Notes under the pieces: generated by a model
What the model was told of the DNA's origin: nothing
The model's database searches: none
Seen by the model: the letters and a program-made list of their open reading frames with translations, nothing else
DNA from: Plantago elongata
Taxonomy: Eukaryota; Streptophyta; Magnoliopsida; Lamiales; Plantaginaceae
DNA: 31,404 bases
NCBI GenBank assembly: GCA_036897095.1
Contig: JAYMSP010001506.1
Span: forward strand, 1 to 31,404
Reading direction: 5' to 3'
Position numbers and translations under genes: made by a program
Shown: piece after piece, positions 1 through 12,248 of the stretch
Layout of the letters: every line of letters starts with the position of its first letter
How positions within the stretch are numbered: the first letter of the stretch is position 1

Positions 1-3000
1 ACCTTTTCCTTAAAAATCTTTCCTATTTTAGTATTAGTATCTAGTAAGAGCCTTAAAAAAATAACTCATTGATTCTTGAGTAATTATATATATTATTTAG
101 AATTCTATTTAAAGAGCTTTCTTAGTATACAAGTGTTAATATTATATAATAATAATATGTTTAGTAAATAAAGTAGAGTATACTGAAGAATCATCCCTTT
201 ATATTTTAGCCCTTTTCTAAATAAGTAAGCTACACTCTCCTATAAATATGGTAAGGAACTCTTAGCTTTAATAGATACTTATAAAATAAAAGGAAAGTGT
301 TAAGTGTACTTGCGTAAATTATTCATACGTAAGATTGGCTTTATTAATATATTTAACGTTGATAAGAAATACTTTTATAAGGAAGAACTCGTTACGCGGA
401 AATAAAGGGGGCTTCCTAGTAACTTTACAAAGAGATAACTAAATATGTAGTCCTCTTTGCAATTAAGTAAGGCCTTCCTTAAAATATGCTTTCTCCTTAA
501 TAACTCTTCTTTTAAACTAGTCTTAAGCACCTCTTTTTTTACCTGTAATTATGTTTTACTAAGATTTTAATAGGTACACTTATATAGAGTATAGAGTGCA
601 AGGTTTAGGCATTCTCCAACAAATTACTCTTATCTAATTATAGAGTGCTAAATTAAAGCACAAAGTTATAAGAATTTAAAAGAAGAGGTTGCATATGTTA
701 TCGCTTAAGTTACTACTTCTAAGATATGAGCATAATTAAGTACATATAATGCAAGGCACCTCTAGCTTAGTATTAGTAAATGTATCTTAGTAAAAATAAA
801 TTTAGTGTAGCACACGGAGTACGCCCTTCTCTATAAGTTTCTATGTAAGTGTACAGAGCTTCTTATGCAATAAATTAAGTACGAAGAGTATTGACTAAAG
901 ATTATACTTCCTAACAATCTAATAACGATATACCTTTATACAAATTCTAGGTAAAAGATAGAAGGGAAATAGTGTACTCCTAGTTAAAAAAAGGGGCGAG
1001 TGTATATTCTCTACGCTTAATTATATAACAAGTACTCTCTTACGTATATCTAAATATTGTTACTTATAAATTATTCATTATACTTTAAAGAGTACATAAA
1101 TATCTTCGCCCTTTTTACTTTTAATATATGGGTTTTTCTATAATAAGCTACAATTACACTTGGTTAAGAAAAAAGGTTTTGCTAGTAAAGATTGGTTACC
1201 AAGGCACTATATTTTATTCTATAAAAGATTAAGTTACTCGCGCATATAATTAGAAAGAGTTAAGTCCTCCCGCGCCCCCTCTAAATTTATCCATGAAAGC
1301 TAGGGGAGTTTAGCATACCACCTAATATATTTTGTGGCTATAACTAGAAAGAGGTGTTTATATTTACGCACAGTTTTACAAGAGCATATGAGTGTTATCC
1401 TTTAATTTTAATAAGTCATATTAATTAAGGTGAGTATCCTTTCTATAAAATGGCATTAGTTCCTAGGTTTTAAGTACACAAGCTCTCCTCATCCCATATA
1501 TTCATTCACATTATTACTTCGCTTAAGATTGCTTAAGTTTTACAAGGTATAGTATAATTTCTTTTTATTATACAAATGCTAGAGTATTTATGCCCTTGTT
1601 TTAAGCAGCGTTTTATGTTGGCGTTAATTATGTACCCCTGTACGTATTAATTAAGGGGGTTAAAGACTGCTTATTATAAAATATTTATATATAATAGGAT
1701 ACTACTCCAGGCATGCTTTATTTATAAAAGCTATTAACTATTTAGAACTAACTTGTCGTAACTTAAACTATAATCAAAGGGTATACGTAAAAAGTATATC
1801 TAACTATGCCTTGTAGAAGAGAGCTTTTAATTTCACTTATATCTTTATAGAGTATCCTCCTTAATTATACTAAAAAAAATATAAAGTATTTCCCTATCTT
1901 ATATACTATTATACACTATACCTAAAGGAGTAATCGAGTAATTCTTACGCAATGCATTCTATAACAGGCCCTTTTTAAACATACTCTTATATAAGCAAGA
2001 ATCTCTTTATTAAAGACTAGCCTAGAGGTACTCAAACTTATTTAACTAAATTTTACTAAAGAAATATTGCATGCACTATAGGAAGGTTTGCGCATTTATT
2101 ATATATAATAGAGGAAGAGTATCACTCTCATTATAAGAAGGTATGCTTGCTAGTAATATAGAGCACTTCATTTGGTATAGTATATAAGGAACTCATCAAG
2201 TCATTCTATTAGAACACTCTTTTATAAATGTAGTATTAAGTGTAAGTTAGGCACTTCTCCTCTAGTTTAAGTAACATCTGCTTGCTAGCAAATAATTTGT
2301 ACTTAAGCTATAAGTGCCCTTCTTTTTAATAATAAAGTATTAAGAAAGAGATAACTACTAATTTAAAAGGTGTAGTACCTAAGTGCCCTTAACAGATATT
2401 CATGCCTTAATCTATAAAAATAGAAAAGGCTTATAGATTAAGGCATGTACAGTCTTACCCTATAGATTTACTTGGGAGAAGTAAACCAGCCTTACTCCTA
2501 TATAATATACCTAACTACTGGAGGTAGAACATTAGGGTATGCTTCAGTATCTCTTTCTTTATCTAGTGAGTAACTTAAAAGATAGTTTTTATTTTGCAAT
2601 TACATACCACAATAATTTTATTATAAGTCGTGTTTCACAAGTACTTACATACATTAGTACCTTTTATAGAGAATTATAGAGAAAATCTATGCACCCTATT
2701 ACTTACTATAAGGTTATACTTTGAGAGAGTTACTTAATATACCTAGATGCTTTACTAGAAAAGACACTACCTTACTCTTCCCAAGCTTGAAAATATTACG
2801 TAGTTTATGGCGAGAGGGTAGCATACTTTCTATTACTAAATAATAAGCTTATAAATAGATCTAATCATACACTTGTATCACTTTTTATAGGGAAGAGCTA
2901 CTAATAAATTAGATTTTCTTAAGAATAAAGATAGTACATTTTATATAGGATTAGACTTAAGTTATTATACAAGAATTACCCTTACTACTATAATATCTAG

Positions 3001-3480
3001 TAGGCTTTTGGTTTATTTTAATTGTTATATAGAAAAACCTTCTAAATAACCTAGCCAAACAGAACTTAATACGGATACATTTCAAAAGCATTCCTTACTC
3101 TTTAAGAAGAGGGAAGTAGTGCACATTATTCCTTATAGAAGTGAGTGTAGTAATACCCTACTACTATAGAAAATGGGTTGCCCTAAGTACTTTATTATTA
3201 TCTCAAGCTTTGTATTTAAAAGAAAAAAGAACCTAACAAGTACAACTATTTCCTTTATCCTGTTAAATGTTACTAGACTCTATTTACCCTATATTCCTCT
3301 TACCTAGACTTAGAGAGTACACGTACACTAAGAGGGGTTTGCCTGTTAAAAATCTATTTTAAATACCAATACCCTTATATTTAAAAATTTCATCCCTCTT
3401 TGGTTTCTCAAGTATTTTGTACGGAGCAAGCATACTTAATTGACTTACTACATAGCAAAAAAGTGCTCTTGCCTAAGAAG
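1..3480. repeat. RIP-mutated AT-rich block 1, no gene
   Basis: This stretch is extremely AT-rich, with stops in all six frames and no recognisable coding sequence. In bases 301-420 I count 18 TA, 6 CG, 1 CA and 4 TG. CpA is almost gone while CpG is kept, which is the RIP pattern (C-to-T in CpA on both strands) known from ascomycetes. RIP acts on duplicated DNA, so the block is most likely one or more dead transposable elements. I cannot name the family, because no protein motif survives. The only discrete structure I found is the perfect hairpin at 2401-2447. The right edge is gradual around 3450-3500, where CA and TG become common again. Confidence 0.75.
2401..2447. repeat. Perfect 17-bp inverted repeat (hairpin)
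   Basis: The left arm at 2401-2417 (catgccttaatctataa) and the right arm at 2431-2447 are exact reverse complements, separated by a 13-base loop. Seventeen perfect pairs including GC positions are unusual inside RIP-mutated DNA, where the two strands are mutated independently. It may be the tip of an inverted repeat from a DNA transposon, a recent palindrome, or chance favoured by AT bias. There is no flanking gene to regulate. Confidence 0.8.
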
Positions 3481-4049
3481 AACTAGGGTAAACCAGAATG
3501 TTTACGGAGGAAAATGGCCCATTACATGTCAAGATCTAATGAAGTCTAGTTGGTGAGTACTTTTATGTTGTGCTTGAGCAGGACTTCTTAGCTTTATTAT
3601 AATAAAGTTAGTGTTACCTTTAATACATTGAGTAGAACACTAGGTCCCTTCATAATAGCTTATTTGCCTTACTAGAACGTAATTAACCCCAAAATAATAT
3701 ATGTTGGTAACACAGCGAGCATGCCCCAGAAATGCATTGAATCGAAGTGGAATACTAATACAGGGGAACCTTTAATTCTTATATTGTAATTACTTATTCC
3801 TTTTTATTAAGTTCTCTTGGTCTATTTACCCTTTTTTCCTTTTACTGAAAATATAAAAAGTAAGCATGCTCTTGGCTTCTTACTTAGTGAAGTCAAAGAA
3901 TATCAAGTGTATTCTTATTTCAAATTCTTATTTAAGCGTTAAAAAGGTTAGAGCGTGTTACTAAAAAATAGAGTAATTGATAGAGAAGACAATGCACTGT
4001 CCTTTAGAGGTTTAGAGGAACTTAGTATAGGATTACTGCAGATTACTAT
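3481..4049. other. Transitional AT-rich stretch, short open frame only
   Basis: CA and TG dinucleotides return here, so the stretch is less mutated than block 1. The one open frame I noticed runs 3676-3789 on the plus strand (37 codons plus stop, internal ATG at 3721, containing GNTASMPQKC). I do not recognise it, and at this composition such a frame can arise by chance. No promoter, RNA gene or repeat boundary could be supported. Confidence 0.3.
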
Positions 4050-4340
4050 ATACTAATAAATTCTTACGCTTCGAACGAAGTAGACACTTTAAAAACAACA
4101 TTTATCTAAGGCATCCACACGCACGTCATGACCAACGTTTATCCTAGTGTAGATGACCTAGTCAGCTATGATCAGTACTAACCAAAGCATGTAACTAGCT
4201 AGAACTTGTTGCCTACAAGATTGACATCCATCCTTAAGTCGAGGTTGAGGGCATTGCATGGAATGCAGAAGGTCTTTAGTTAATTTTCTATTCATGCTAT
4301 ATTGGATCTTTGCCTAATCTTGTCATATGCACTACCCACG
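4050..4340. other. GC-richer island of unknown nature
   Basis: This roughly 290-bp patch stands out from both flanks by its higher GC content and many CA/TG dinucleotides, so it escaped RIP-type mutation. It opens with a cttcg/cgaag mini-hairpin at about 4069. Short frames exist on both strands, for example a minus-strand frame containing MQCPQPRLKDGCQSC, but none is long enough to call a gene. It could be a single-copy gene fragment or a recently inserted short element. I cannot decide which. Confidence 0.4.
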
Positions 4341-5451
4341 TAAAATGATATATTTTCTTAGGATTTAATCATATCTTATACTTCATTTATTATAGATTAT
4401 AGAGTATGTTGTGTTTTTTTTAACTTAATCTTGAAAGGTATTGCTATATGTTTATTATTCTGTCTTAGTATGCTTTACCTATTGGAGTACAAAGTTCACT
4501 TACTTTTTTCTTTAAATTCTCTTTTATATAGTCTAAGCACGTTCTATTACACGTAGACATCTGTACTATATTTTCAATAATAGAACTTTTAAAATATAAA
4601 ATTGGCAAGGTACACTATAAAGAAGCTCTTTGGAAATACTAGATATTAGAAGAGTAAGTCTTGCCTTATTAATATAACCATATCTTAAAGTTAACATAGC
4701 AAGAGTCTACTATACATACAAGAAACAGGAAACTATATGCCAAAGCCAAGGCAATTACACTCTATTTTTTTAGTATGATTCAGTAATAGAGTAGAGGATA
4801 ACTCCCTCCTGTTTTTAGTTAGATAAGATCGAGATCACTACGAAGTTGTTGTAATCGTTACCCTTTTTACTTGTTGTCTTATATGTCTTCCTTTTATTTT
4901 AGACTTATCTTAATTTTGTGTTTTCCTTTTTATTTAAGAATACTTGTCCTCACGGATAAAACGTATTCTAAACTAGAAATATATTATCTGAATGTTTAAC
5001 TATACAATGCTAGGACTATAAGCTATAGCATATAAAGAATAAACTACATAGGCACTATACTTACATACAATAAATATATATCCTATATATTTATATATTT
5101 TATAGCTGTAAATTTCTAGAATTTTATACCTACCAAACACAAAATAAATTCTGGTTAAATTAGTACAATTAGAAGAGAAATATCATATGCAGTTAGTGGA
5201 TAACACACGTTTTTATTCAAAAATTAGTAAGAGCTACTATTCTATTATTCTATGAATATTACTTAATTAAACCCATAGAATACTTAATTACGTAGTCTAT
5301 ATTCCTATTCCCTACATTTGTTGTGAGTTCTTAGTATTTGGTATACTACTAACTTAGAAATGGTGTACATACAAGCATAACGCAAAGATAACTTAGGCTA
5401 AGAAGATAATATAAATTATAATATTGTAAATCTAAGATATCATATACTATG
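4341..5451. other. AT-rich intergenic DNA, nothing recognised
   Basis: CA and TG are frequent, for example six CA in 5161-5220, so this is AT-rich but not RIP-saturated. I see no coherent reading frame above about 30 codons. The only structured element is the AT hairpin at 5070-5094. Confidence 0.4.
5070..5094. repeat. AT hairpin with 11-bp stem
   Basis: The arms at 5070-5080 and 5084-5094 are perfect reverse complements of A/T only, around a tcc loop. At this composition it may be fortuitous. No gene end lies close enough to assign a role. Confidence 0.6.
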
Positions 5452-5776
5452 CTAGAAACAGGTTTTCCTGTACTTCCCCTCATCAATCAATATAGTTATA
5501 AATAGTAAAAAAGTACTAATAACAGCAGCTAGAGTATTATCCAGTAGTAGTCCATAGCTAAGAGGTTGCCCTTCCTCTTCTTTAAAGTTATACCAACAAC
5601 TTCTTCTATATACACCATTGAATAGACTGTGCACTTTTAGTGTCTTTCTGTTTCGACATATCTCCAACTACAGAATCATAAATATACTTGCACGTAATTG
5701 TCTTATATACTACTAGTCTTACATATTTATAAGGAAAAGGAATATAACATCTAACACATGTATCGTTGTTAAAGAA
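5452..5776 (-). pseudogene. C-terminal part of a small, possibly ribonuclease-like effector protein, with a candidate 55-nt intron
   Basis: The main open frame reads 5667 down to 5452 (71 codons plus stop) and starts directly after a TAG at 5668-5670. There is no ATG at its start, so I read that TAG as a splice acceptor (CTGTAG). A GTAAGA donor at 5722-5717 gives a 55-nt intron of normal fungal size. Upstream of it, 5776-5723 is open in phase and ends FPYKY. In the main frame are FNGVYR, a central CWYNFKEEEGQPLSYG, LAAVIS, and a tail of Y-R-K-T-C-F just before the stop. A Y-P-x-x-[FY]-like segment, a late hydrophobic [AG]VI segment and a cysteine near the C-terminus recall the N1/T1 ribonuclease-like effectors of powdery mildews. 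The resemblance is by eye only. No signal peptide exon was found upstream, so the gene is incomplete or broken. Confidence 0.4.
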
Positions 5777-5926
5777 TTAAGTAGTATGAAGACTTGTACG
5801 TAAACTAATGACAAAATAAATCATGAAACGCCACTTAGTCAGAAAGGTTGTCTTTTATCTTTATATTATATTTAAATCTAAGCGTGCAAGCATGGTAATA
5901 ACCTTTACTAAACTAAACATATATCC

Positions 5927-6064
5927 CTAAGTATATAATGTAATCAAAGCCTTATCATTTGTCATCTTTGCGAGATCCCTACGTAGTATTTTATATCTTC
6001 CTTTGTCTTTGAGTTCCAATCTTTTTACGTAATAGCCCACACCGAAGCACGTAATGAGGAGCAT
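5927..6064 (-). CDS. Small unidentified ORF, 45 aa
   Basis: An ATG at 6064 opens 45 codons to a TAG at 5927-5929, and the frame is open about 11 codons further upstream. The product is hydrophobic at the start (MLLITCFGVGYY) and then strongly basic and charged (VKRLELKDKGRYKILRRD). The amino-acid mix looks protein-like, not like a chance AT-rich frame, but I recognise no domain. It lies about 150 bp upstream of the effector-like fragment at 5452-5776 on the same strand and could be another broken piece of that locus. It might equally be fortuitous. Confidence 0.25.
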   Translation of the reverse strand: MLLITCFGVGYYVKRLELKDKGRYKILRRDLAKMTNDKALITLYT

Positions 6065-6849
6065 ATCTCCTCTCAAAAGTACTAAATAGAGAATTACCTT
6101 ATCTTATTAATGCTTTCATAAGTAACATTAGTAGTCCTTGTAAACAAAACAATATCATTAATTATATGTGCACCGCGCAAACTATACGCTTTAGTAGTTT
6201 TTAATTCATGAGTTCTTTTTTTATAAATTATAAAAGTGGAAATCTAACTATAAAATTATAATAAGTAATTCTTAAAAAATACAATTATAAGGGCATTTCA
6301 TAAACTTTGCTTCATAGTAGCACGCGTAAGAGAAAGGATTTAAAATATTATGTAATATAAATAAAAAGAAGTAACAAGCATAATAATAAATATAATAGGA
6401 GTACAAAAATAGAGTTCTTTGGAGGTATATCTAGATATAAAGTAAAGCGCGTTTTATAGGGTTAACTTATTTCTATATTTTAAGACTTAGTAAATAGCTT
6501 CCATTTCAACAACAATAGTGAATGCTCTTTACAGTACATTTCATCAGTATTGGTTTCTATTTATTCTTAGTCTTTCCTTGTATTATACACATAAATTAAA
6601 TACTATCCAGAATGTCCTATATGTTTTTTTTACTTGTCTAACCTAATTATTAGTGAAAGTCTTCTTTAGGGTTTTTTTATAGAATATTAGAGAATGCTAA
6701 AGTATAAAAAGCATATAATTACCTATTAAATATATTAAATAAAAGTTGTGGGGTTAAAAAAATTATAGACTATGCTGTGTTTAGGAGTTCTTAGTTAGTT
6801 TTTTTTTTTAGAAATAGAAGAAGTTATTATACTGGTAGAGCCTAATAGG
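6065..6849. other. AT-rich stretch, no gene seen
   Basis: This stretch is dominated by A/T runs and short oligo-T tracts. No frame looks coding, and I saw no repeat longer than a few bases, no RNA gene and no element boundary. Confidence 0.35.
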
Positions 6850-7090
6850 TAAAGTGTCTAGAAAGAGGAATCTCGTGTTGATCATAGGGAGTAGCGCCGA
6901 GAGTAGGTTCTTTCAGTTGGTAACAAGTAAGCTGGATACATTAGATGGTAGTTAGAGCAGAGAAGTGTACTGGCTAGTGTTTTATGTAGTCGGCTAAGCC
7001 CTCGCAGAGGGGATACTATAAGGTATTAGAAGACGCAAGTTGTTAATTGGGAAATTGCATGTATCTGCTTCTGTAAATAGAGATACCCTC
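6850..7090. mobile_element. LTR-retrotransposon-like patch (possible LTR start near 6978)
   Basis: This patch is clearly GC-richer than its surroundings. At 6978 a TGTTTTATGTAG is followed by tcggctaagccctcgcagag with a ccctc-gca-gaggg hairpin at 6999-7011. Fungal LTRs commonly begin with TGT and carry such GC-rich hairpins, and a TATA-like ttatataatc follows at about 7140. I could not find a second copy, a primer-binding site or a CA end in the window, so this may be a solo or truncated LTR. The assignment is inference. Confidence 0.3.
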
Positions 7091-8160
7091 GGAAAAAGGT
7101 AAGAAATAGATTATTATAACTTTTTATTGTATAACATTGCTTATATAATCTTAATACTAGTATTGTCTATGTTTTAAAGCTTACAGAGAGATAGAAATAG
7201 TATAGAAGAAAATATATTTTAATAATGCACTTGTATTTAATAATATTTACTCATATAGTTAATTTAGTACTTTTACATACACCCAAGAATTCTAGTTATA
7301 TTGAATAATAAGAAACTATTCCAACGGGGTACTCATAAAGGGTTTTGTCGAGTAAGCCCATAAGTGCACTCTTTCTTTTTCAAATGCGTGTAGATCTACA
7401 AGAAAAGATATAAGTAAGCGCGTATTGTATTTCATGTATGATTATTAAGACAAGATGGTGTAGCCCTTTTTTATAGCGTGTAGTAATTTATTAATAGCTA
7501 GGATGAACCTACTACGGATCCGTTAATTATTAATTATATAGGGCATTTTTTTATATTACTAAGTAAGTAACTATTTCTGTGATTACCCAGATTAGAATTA
7601 GCTTTAGATGATAGATAAGACTTAACAAATGAGCGAAACAAACTTGTAGTAGTCCAACTAAGTCTAAGACAGACAGGTAAGAGCGCTGTAGTAATTCACG
7701 TGTAGACTATAAAATTCTTCAGTTATAATAGATTTCTTTCAGAGTTATAGGTTTCTAATTAAATTTAATATACTAGGAGACCTTGTAACTTTTTATAGGG
7801 TAAGGCTGATAATACATTTTTCTATTATAACATTATAATGACGAAAGTTTGTGCTTACTGAATCTAGTGTAGTGTACTTTTTGTGATTTTTTTTAGGTCC
7901 AATTATATGTGTTCTGCTTATATTAATAATGGAATGTTTCTTCTTATTACTACAAAGTAAGGCAACTGCACGGGTATATATTCTACAAGGTGGAGGAAAA
8001 ACTTATACAAGTCGATGTAGTTCTCTTTTTAAAAAATATCTATATTAATCTTTTAGTTATTACTCACGTGCTCCACGGGAAATTCATTAGCTGTTGTAGT
8101 AAGTTCCAATTACACTCGATGAGTATGAGTCTTTATTTATAATAAAAACCTATTAATGTC
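7091..8160. other. Mixed AT-rich DNA between the LTR-like patch and RIP block 2
   Basis: Less and more CpA-depleted segments alternate, for example a CA-richer piece at 7580-7700. No reading frame, RNA gene or repeat could be supported. It may be the body of the element whose edge is at 6850-7090. Confidence 0.35.
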
Positions 8161-11100
8161 TAATTATTTGAGGAGACTAGCACTCTAACACGATATATTT
8201 AATTCTTTAAATAAAGGACTTGTAAATATTCTATGTACAGGGATGCTCCTTTATTAAATTACCGCTCTAGGTTTTTCTAAGGAACCCTGTATCTTATTCT
8301 AGCTTTTATGGAAAATGTTATAGCCCTCCCTTTTATCTACCAGTAGTACTTAATTATAATAAAAGCTTGTTAGAGAAGGTACTGGCAACTCTTTTTTTAC
8401 CTTACTTAAGCGACTAGGGTAAGATAGAGTTATCACTTATTATATAAAAAGATTCTAGGACATACTAAGGGGTATAGATTAATACTAACATATAGGAAAC
8501 ATATAGGACAAGTAACTCTTTCTTTATATAACTACTAAGGAAGGAAAGCTCTATCATTAGTTCTTCGATATAATTTGATATTTATATGTGACTTAATTAA
8601 GTAACTCAACTATAAAAGGTGTGTAGGAGTATACCTAACCCCATTATTTATTAGAATATTTATTGAGAGTGTACCCATAATTGGTAACTACTCCCTTATC
8701 CTTTTTAGGAGTACTTGAAGAATATTACTGCCTTTATTAGAGTGCCTATGAGTTAAAGGTAAAATAGAGTATGTCTTTCTAAGCCTCAACTATAATATAA
8801 AGGTATATTAGTGACGTGACTTATCTAGTTATGATGTATAGTAAATTTATTAATTATAATAGGACTTATAGAAAAAACCTTTATATTCCTCACGTGCCAA
8901 GTATTTGTCAAGAGATTCTTTTATAAGAGTATAATACAGAGCCCACTTTAAGTAGTACAATCTTTAAGGGATAAGAAGAGCATATGCCCCCTTATAAAAA
9001 GTTAAGTAACTAAAGCTAAGAGAAGAGCATGGTAGAGTGTGCAATGCCTTTTAGTACTAAGGAACATAGAGAAGTACACCTAATTAAGCCTTGATTATAA
9101 AAAAGTAGGGTACTTCCTTAGTAATTATAAAAACTCTATCTAAATAGAAGATAGAGATTCCCCTTGCCTTAATGAGATCTAGATAGCTTTGCTCTTAAGA
9201 AATGTAGGATAAGAGCTTACATTTTAATAACTAAATTATAATGAAATAGTAGTAGATCTCACTCTAACTAGATCCTTAACAAGAGCTTAAGCAAATACTT
9301 AATTCCTATAAAATAGGTTTCCGAGCATTTCTTGCTGTATAAGTGAGTGCTTAAAATAGACTCTAGATATCTTTTTTTATAAAATAATAGTTTGTTAGAC
9401 CTATTTATTAATCTACTTTTATATTTTATATAGGAGAAGGATATACTCCTCTCCTCCTAACTATCTAGCAAGTATTCTCTCTTTATTAAATAGCATAACT
9501 AAGTTACTACGCTCCTAAGTGTTTCTTTAACTATAAAATTAATTCTCGGGCGCTATCTTTTAGGCAATATGGGCTTGTTAATTATACCTAAGTATCGCAT
9601 AAAATTGGTATAAGCCAGGATTATATATAGTTACATACTTGCTTTTTCTCAAGAAAAAGGTGTCTAACTATAAAGTATGCGTTTTCTTAAGTAGCCTGCT
9701 CTCTAGTATTAAGGTTAAGAGCATCTTTACCTATTTATTATAAAAGGTTAACTATAAGAAAATAAATAATCTATGCTGAATATTAAGTATCTTAAATAAT
9801 AGGAGTACTCCTTAGTAAATACTAGCTTAATAAGAACCCTCCTCTTGCCAGACTATTTGCTACAGGGTATAGTACTTTTCTAATCCATTTCTAACATAGA
9901 GGCACCTTCAGCACCATTTCTTATATAAGTGACTAGGCATATACTAATCCTTTAAGCATAAGAAGTACTTTATAAGTAAGACACCCTCTATATTTTATTA
10001 GGCTAGCTCTAGTTTAAATAGTCTAAGGATAAGTACCTATTCACTCTTTATAATAATTCAGTCTCAAGTAACTTCTTATGATATACTATTTAATAATTCT
10101 AAATGAGTAAGGCCTTCCTCCTATACTATAGGACTATAGAGGTATTTCTCTTTAGCAACTTTTTATGTAAATAGGATAAGAGTCTAAAAATTTTAATAAA
10201 TGAAGCATGAATTAATAGTCCTTATCATATAAATATTTTAAACAGGAGTACTTTGCCCTTAACCCCTTGTAGTGTGTGCTTACTTAAGAAATATATTTAC
10301 TTTATAATAAAGAGAGTTATCTCGCCCCACTATAGAAAGACTTATAAATAATCCTAGGAGTTGACTTAAGAACTAGAGTACACTTACCTTGTACTAAAAT
10401 AGAAATAATAAAAGTTACCCGTATTACAATTGAGTTATTAAGCATGTACACTTATTTATACCCTTTTAATAACCTAGTGTAAAAGGGTCCTATCCTATAA
10501 TCTATTAATTACCCTACACTACTTTTTTATACCTTTTATATTTATACTTAATACATTGTTAAATATTATGACATAAAATTATACGCTAAATATCTTTGCC
10601 TAGCCACTATGGGCTTAGGGTAATTTTCAAGAGCACTTTATCTAATATCTGTATTTATAGATAGACTTAACTTTGTAATTATATATCGGAGCATACTCAA
10701 AGTAGTTTAGATTAAAGCATAGTTTATAAATACTCAAAATTCTCCGATAGAAAAGAGTAAAATCCTTGGTGAAATAGAAGTGCTTAGTAAGCTACTTTTT
10801 CCCTTATAGGCACCCTAGCTTTCTTTCATATCTTATATTAGTACTATACTTCTTAGTATATTTTATAAGGGGGAATTAATATACTCTTCTTATATTTTTA
10901 GGGGAAAGATTACTTACTCTAAGCCAGTTTAATTATTACATAGATTATTTTAATGAAAGGAGTACTTCTTACATGTTTAATAAATAATTATATTCTAATT
11001 ATGCAATATTATAGTGTCTTGGATAATTAAGATATACGTGTGTATTAATACGAACCCTTACTGGAGTGTTAAGTCACTAGACAAGACTATATCACTAAAA

Positions 11101-11950
11101 AAGAGGAACCTGTACCTTTTATCTAAAAGAAAATAAGCTAGAGTTTTATATACTCTTTATTAAATTAAAGCGTTTTTTTTACATTTATAATATAATTTTT
11201 ATAAAGATACTTTGTCCTGGAGGGAAATAGAAATTTTATCCTTATAGTTTGTAAATATTTATACTTGATTATGCTAGCTTAGTAAGTAATTCCTTCCTAC
11301 TATATTTTATAGTCAAACTATTTTATTTAATACGTGCCTTATAAAGAGAAGAGTACTCCCTTAGTAGCTTATATTAGTGCACGTAATTTCCTATTGTATT
11401 TAATAATAGACCTGATTACGCAAGTATGCCCCTAATTATTAGAAGACATAAAACTTGGAAAAGAGAAAGGCAGGATCATATATAAACAGAGCTTTAGATC
11501 TAATTTAGATTTAATATATAAGGTACTTTATCCATAACACGGGCTGAGCTCATTGTATAGCTTGTGAATATGAAAGATGACTTAAACCAAAGAATTCTTT
11601 CCATAGTGATAAAACTTAGCAGGCACATTTATACGCCCCATTTTTACACGCGTTTTCATTGCGGAGGTATTGCAATCTCACTAAGTTATCTAGTATAGAA
11701 GCTTTATGAAATAATAAGTCAGCCCCTTCTTATAATAAAAAATCTCCCTAGTATAGTTATCCTATACTTAGGTTATAATAAGGCATCGTGCGCCCTTATA
11801 ATAAAGCTTAATAATAAAGTACTTGCCCCTATACCCTTTAAATAAAAGAAGGTAGTACTTATGCAATCCCCCTTATTACCTTAAGCTATTCGTTATTTTT
11901 GTGGCCTTTTTTATAACTAAAAATTTATTAAATATTTATGGTATAGAGTC
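8161..11950. repeat. RIP-mutated AT-rich block 2
   Basis: It has the same character as block 1: TpA-rich, CpA-poor, all frames closed by stops, and no recognisable motif. Short hairpins occur, such as the 8-bp stem ctttttct/agaaaaag at about 9642. A less mutated patch at about 11520-11700 interrupts it. The right edge is fairly sharp, with sequence after about 11970 showing normal CA/TG use. It is presumably a dead transposon or nested set of transposons; the family is not identifiable. Confidence 0.7.
11520..11700. other. Small less-mutated patch inside RIP block 2
   Basis: CA, TG and CG are frequent here (for example cacgggctgagctcattg), unlike the flanks. It could mark a junction between two nested elements or a single-copy remnant. 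No open frame or known motif was found. Confidence 0.3.
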
Positions 11951-11998
11951 TTCTACTAAATACTTTTACCTAACTAAAATGGTGAGGAGAAATGGCTG

Positions 11999-12196
11999 AT
12001 GGAAGGGCGCAGACTGCTTAGAAATGAAAAAATAGCCAAAAAAGGACAAAGCAGCTATTCCAAAAAAACAAAAACGAATTGTAGCAGAGAGATGAAAAAA
12101 GAAGATGAAGGGGATTTGTCGAAAAGGATAGAAAGACTATTTCCCCACTCCAAAGAAAGACATAGAAGGGAAAAACAAAAATGGTTGTCACGATGA
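11999..12196 (+). CDS. Lysine/arginine-rich hypothetical ORF, 65 aa
   Basis: An ATG opens 65 codons to a TGA. The product is very basic and charged throughout (for example KRIERLFPHSKERHRREK), has no hydrophobic segment and only one cysteine, and belongs to no family I recognise. Purine-rich DNA gives such frames easily, so this may be composition alone. It sits right at the edge where RIP block 2 gives way to the island, and another plus-strand ORF begins 53 bp downstream. A hydrophobic frame on the opposite strand of the same DNA is the expected shadow. Confidence 0.2.
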   Translation: MEGRRLLRNEKIAKKGQSSYSKKTKTNCSREMKKEDEGDLSKRIERLFPHSKERHRREKQKWLSR

Positions 12197-12248
12197 TTGA
12201 TTGTATGCTTAGTCCGTCCCATTCTAGAAGCTTATTGCAAGTTCGAAG

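Noticed and set aside
4126..4185. S-V-D-D-L-V as a reverse transcriptase active site
   Set aside because: The flanking residues do not fit the YxDD strand-turn-strand context, and the frame closes after a few codons on each side.
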